From positions 1 to 7,559 of the forward strand of contig JAEWZE010000223.1 of the NCBI GenBank assembly GCA_023395465.1: 7,559 nt of DNA, read 5' to 3'. The stretch is from Pseudomonadota bacterium. GTDB lineage: Bacteria; Pseudomonadota; Gammaproteobacteria; Xanthomonadales; Xanthomonadaceae. Both the position numbers and the translations under genes were made by a program. This document shows positions 6,876-7,559 of the stretch, one piece after another. Each line of letters opens with the position of its first letter. Position 1 is the first letter of the stretch. A model generated the notes under the pieces. It searched no databases and was not told the origin of the DNA. It was given only the letters and a program-made list of their open reading frames with translations.

Positions 6876-6895
6876 ATGGTTGCCATGGCAACCAT
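6876..6895. promoter_or_regulatory. perfect 20-bp palindrome, probable operator
   Basis: ATGGTTGCCATGGCAACCAT is identical to its reverse complement over all 20 bases, and symmetry stops at both ends. It lies about -67 to -86 from the inferred aceE start and 242 bases before the sensor gene. Its form (two half-sites without spacer) fits a dimeric DNA-binding regulator. It does not match the E. coli PdhR operator (TTGGT-nnn-ACCAA). The binding protein is unknown. Confidence 0.6.
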
Positions 6896-6928
6896 CCTGC
6901 CGCGAACGGCGGCGATCGCGCAGCAATG

Positions 6929-6947
6929 GGCGCGTTTGAAACGCGCC
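6929..6947. promoter_or_regulatory. 19-bp palindrome, possible second operator
   Basis: GGCGCGTTT, one central G, then AAACGCGCC gives perfect 9-bp arms. The half-site differs from that of the 20-bp palindrome, so a different protein may bind. The two centres are 52.5 bp apart, close to five helical turns. It lies about -120 to -138 from the inferred aceE start and 190 bases before the sensor gene. Confidence 0.5.
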
Positions 6948-7041
6948 GCGGCGGCGGGCGCTCGATCCCGGTGGAGGGGGGGCGCGCGCCGTCTTCGCAC
7001 CGCCTGCACACCCGGCGGGGAGAATGCCCGGTTTTTGGCGG

Positions 7042-7105
7042 CCGGCGCCCGCTTGCCCTGGTTCACCGGGTCGGCAATCATCGCCGGCCAGGGGGCAGGC
7101 GCCGG
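7042..7105. repeat. long imperfect GC-rich hairpin before the sensor gene
   Basis: CCGGCGCC (7042-7049) pairs with GGCGCCGG (7098-7105), and inside it CCCTGG (7056-7061) pairs with CCAGGG (7088-7093), with small bulges and a loop of about 26 bases. It could be part of the sensor gene leader or just a product of the GC bias. Confidence 0.25.
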
Positions 7106-7137
7106 TCGGTGCCGGGGTCCCGGCCACCCCTCACCAG

Positions 7138-7559
7138 ATGCGATTGATGCCGCAAGCCGCCGCCCCCACCCCGTTGTCGAACTGGCGCCTGGCCGCGCTG
7201 GGCGTGCTGGTGGCCGCGATCATCGTCACCCCCTTCATCCTGCTGCAGCAGGCCACCCGGAATGCGGACGATGCCTGGCGGGCGGTCTCGCACTCGCAGG
7301 AAGTCGAGGCGACGGTGCAGGGACTGGCGGCGGACATGCGCAACCTGGAGAACGGGGCGCTGTCGATGGCGGCCGGCGTGGACAACGCGCCCATGCGGCA
7401 GCGTGCCTCCGCCAGCCGCGACCGCATCCTGCCGCTGCTGCGCCAGTTGCAGGAGCTGACCCGCGACAACGCCGAGCAGCAGCTGCGCATCGGCGCGCTG
7501 CAGACGCACATCCTGCTGCGCAAGACCCAGGCCGAGCGCGTCATCGAACAGGGCACCGG
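7138..7559 (+). CDS. membrane sensor protein with CHASE3-like domain (3' end outside window)
   Basis: The first 140 codons of a membrane signalling protein, open at the right edge. A short Pro/Ala-rich cytoplasmic head (1-15) is followed by a transmembrane helix (about 18-36, LAALGVLVAAIIVTPFILL). Then comes a helical extracytoplasmic region with the CHASE3-type pattern W47-RAVSHSQEVEATV, LENGA and long amphipathic helices (about 40-140). CHASE3 domains sit in front of histidine kinases, diguanylate cyclases and chemoreceptors; which output domain follows cannot be seen, though a histidine kinase is most likely. The start at 7138 is uncertain. An in-frame ATG at 7147 is equally possible, and the frame also stays open to an ATG at 7024, but that extension is Pro/Gly-rich and looks non-coding. 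No ribosome binding site precedes 7138. The gene diverges from aceE. Confidence 0.75.
   Translation, partial: MRLMPQAAAPTPLSNWRLAALGVLVAAIIVTPFILLQQATRNADDAWRAVSHSQEVEATVQGLAADMRNLENGALSMAAGVDNAPMRQRASASRDRILPLLRQLQELTRDNAEQQLRIGALQTHILLRKTQAERVIEQGT

Larger units (their letters stand above)
6759..7137. promoter_or_regulatory. divergent regulatory region between aceE and the sensor gene
   Basis: This 379-bp non-coding GC-rich stretch holds, from left to right: the aceE ribosome binding site (CTCC on plus, 6766-6769), a leader hairpin (6772-6788), the aceE -10 (6816-6824), an 8-bp inverted repeat (6841-6868), a 20-bp palindrome (6876-6895), a 19-bp palindrome (6929-6947) and a long imperfect hairpin (7042-7105). 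A weak promoter candidate for the sensor gene is TTGCCC (7053-7058 region) and AATCAT (7076-7081). Open frames across it read as low-complexity shadow peptides. Confidence 0.6.

Noticed and set aside
6791..7147. 118-codon plus-strand frame in the aceE-sensor intergenic region
   Set aside because: It is Gly/Arg/Pro-rich with no ribosome binding site, and it runs through palindromes and promoter elements, so it is non-coding.
1..7559. CRISPR array, tRNA or rRNA genes
   Set aside because: I found no regularly spaced direct repeats and no recognisable tRNA or rRNA sequence on either strand.

Overview
The window looks like chromosomal DNA from a high-GC gammaproteobacterium of the Xanthomonadaceae/Lysobacteraceae type (Lysobacter, Luteimonas, Stenotrophomonas, Pseudoxanthomonas relatives). 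The evidence is the N-terminus of the homodimeric-type pyruvate dehydrogenase E1 (MNWLTDVLQNDPDPTET...), its solitary position away from aceF/lpd, and the strong G/C bias at third codon positions. The genus is inferred, not proven.

Region 1 (about 1-3680) is accessory in character. A small uncharacterised gene (122-490, minus) and a 1029-residue helicase (590-3679, plus) diverge from a 99-bp shared intergenic region. The helicase joins an N-terminal PLD-type nuclease domain, a superfamily 2 helicase core and a C-terminal DUF3427 domain. This is the best candidate in the window for a poorly described system, possibly nucleic-acid-targeting defence or repair. The small protein is a possible partner; its role is unknown. 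Bases 1-121 hold no gene I can support.

Region 2 (3680-4064) is a non-coding boundary. It carries two imperfect inverted ends (AAAAGT...GACCC at 3700-3717 and its reverse complement at 3987-4003) that look like a decayed small mobile element. The strong intrinsic terminator of the next gene follows.

Region 3 (4065-6758, minus) is aceE, a complete 897-residue pyruvate dehydrogenase E1 with the expected catalytic residues. It appears to be transcribed alone, with an extended -10 promoter, a short leader containing a GC hairpin next to its ribosome binding site, and a terminator just past the stop.

Region 4 (6759-7137) lies between aceE and a divergent sensor gene and is rich in dyad symmetry. 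It has a perfect 20-bp palindrome, a 19-bp palindrome whose centre lies 52.5 bp away, and an 8-bp inverted repeat just upstream of the aceE -10. These look like operators for unidentified regulators.

Region 5 (7138 to the right edge, plus) is the start of a membrane sensor protein with a CHASE3-like extracytoplasmic domain, cut by the window end; it is probably a histidine kinase or other signalling protein.
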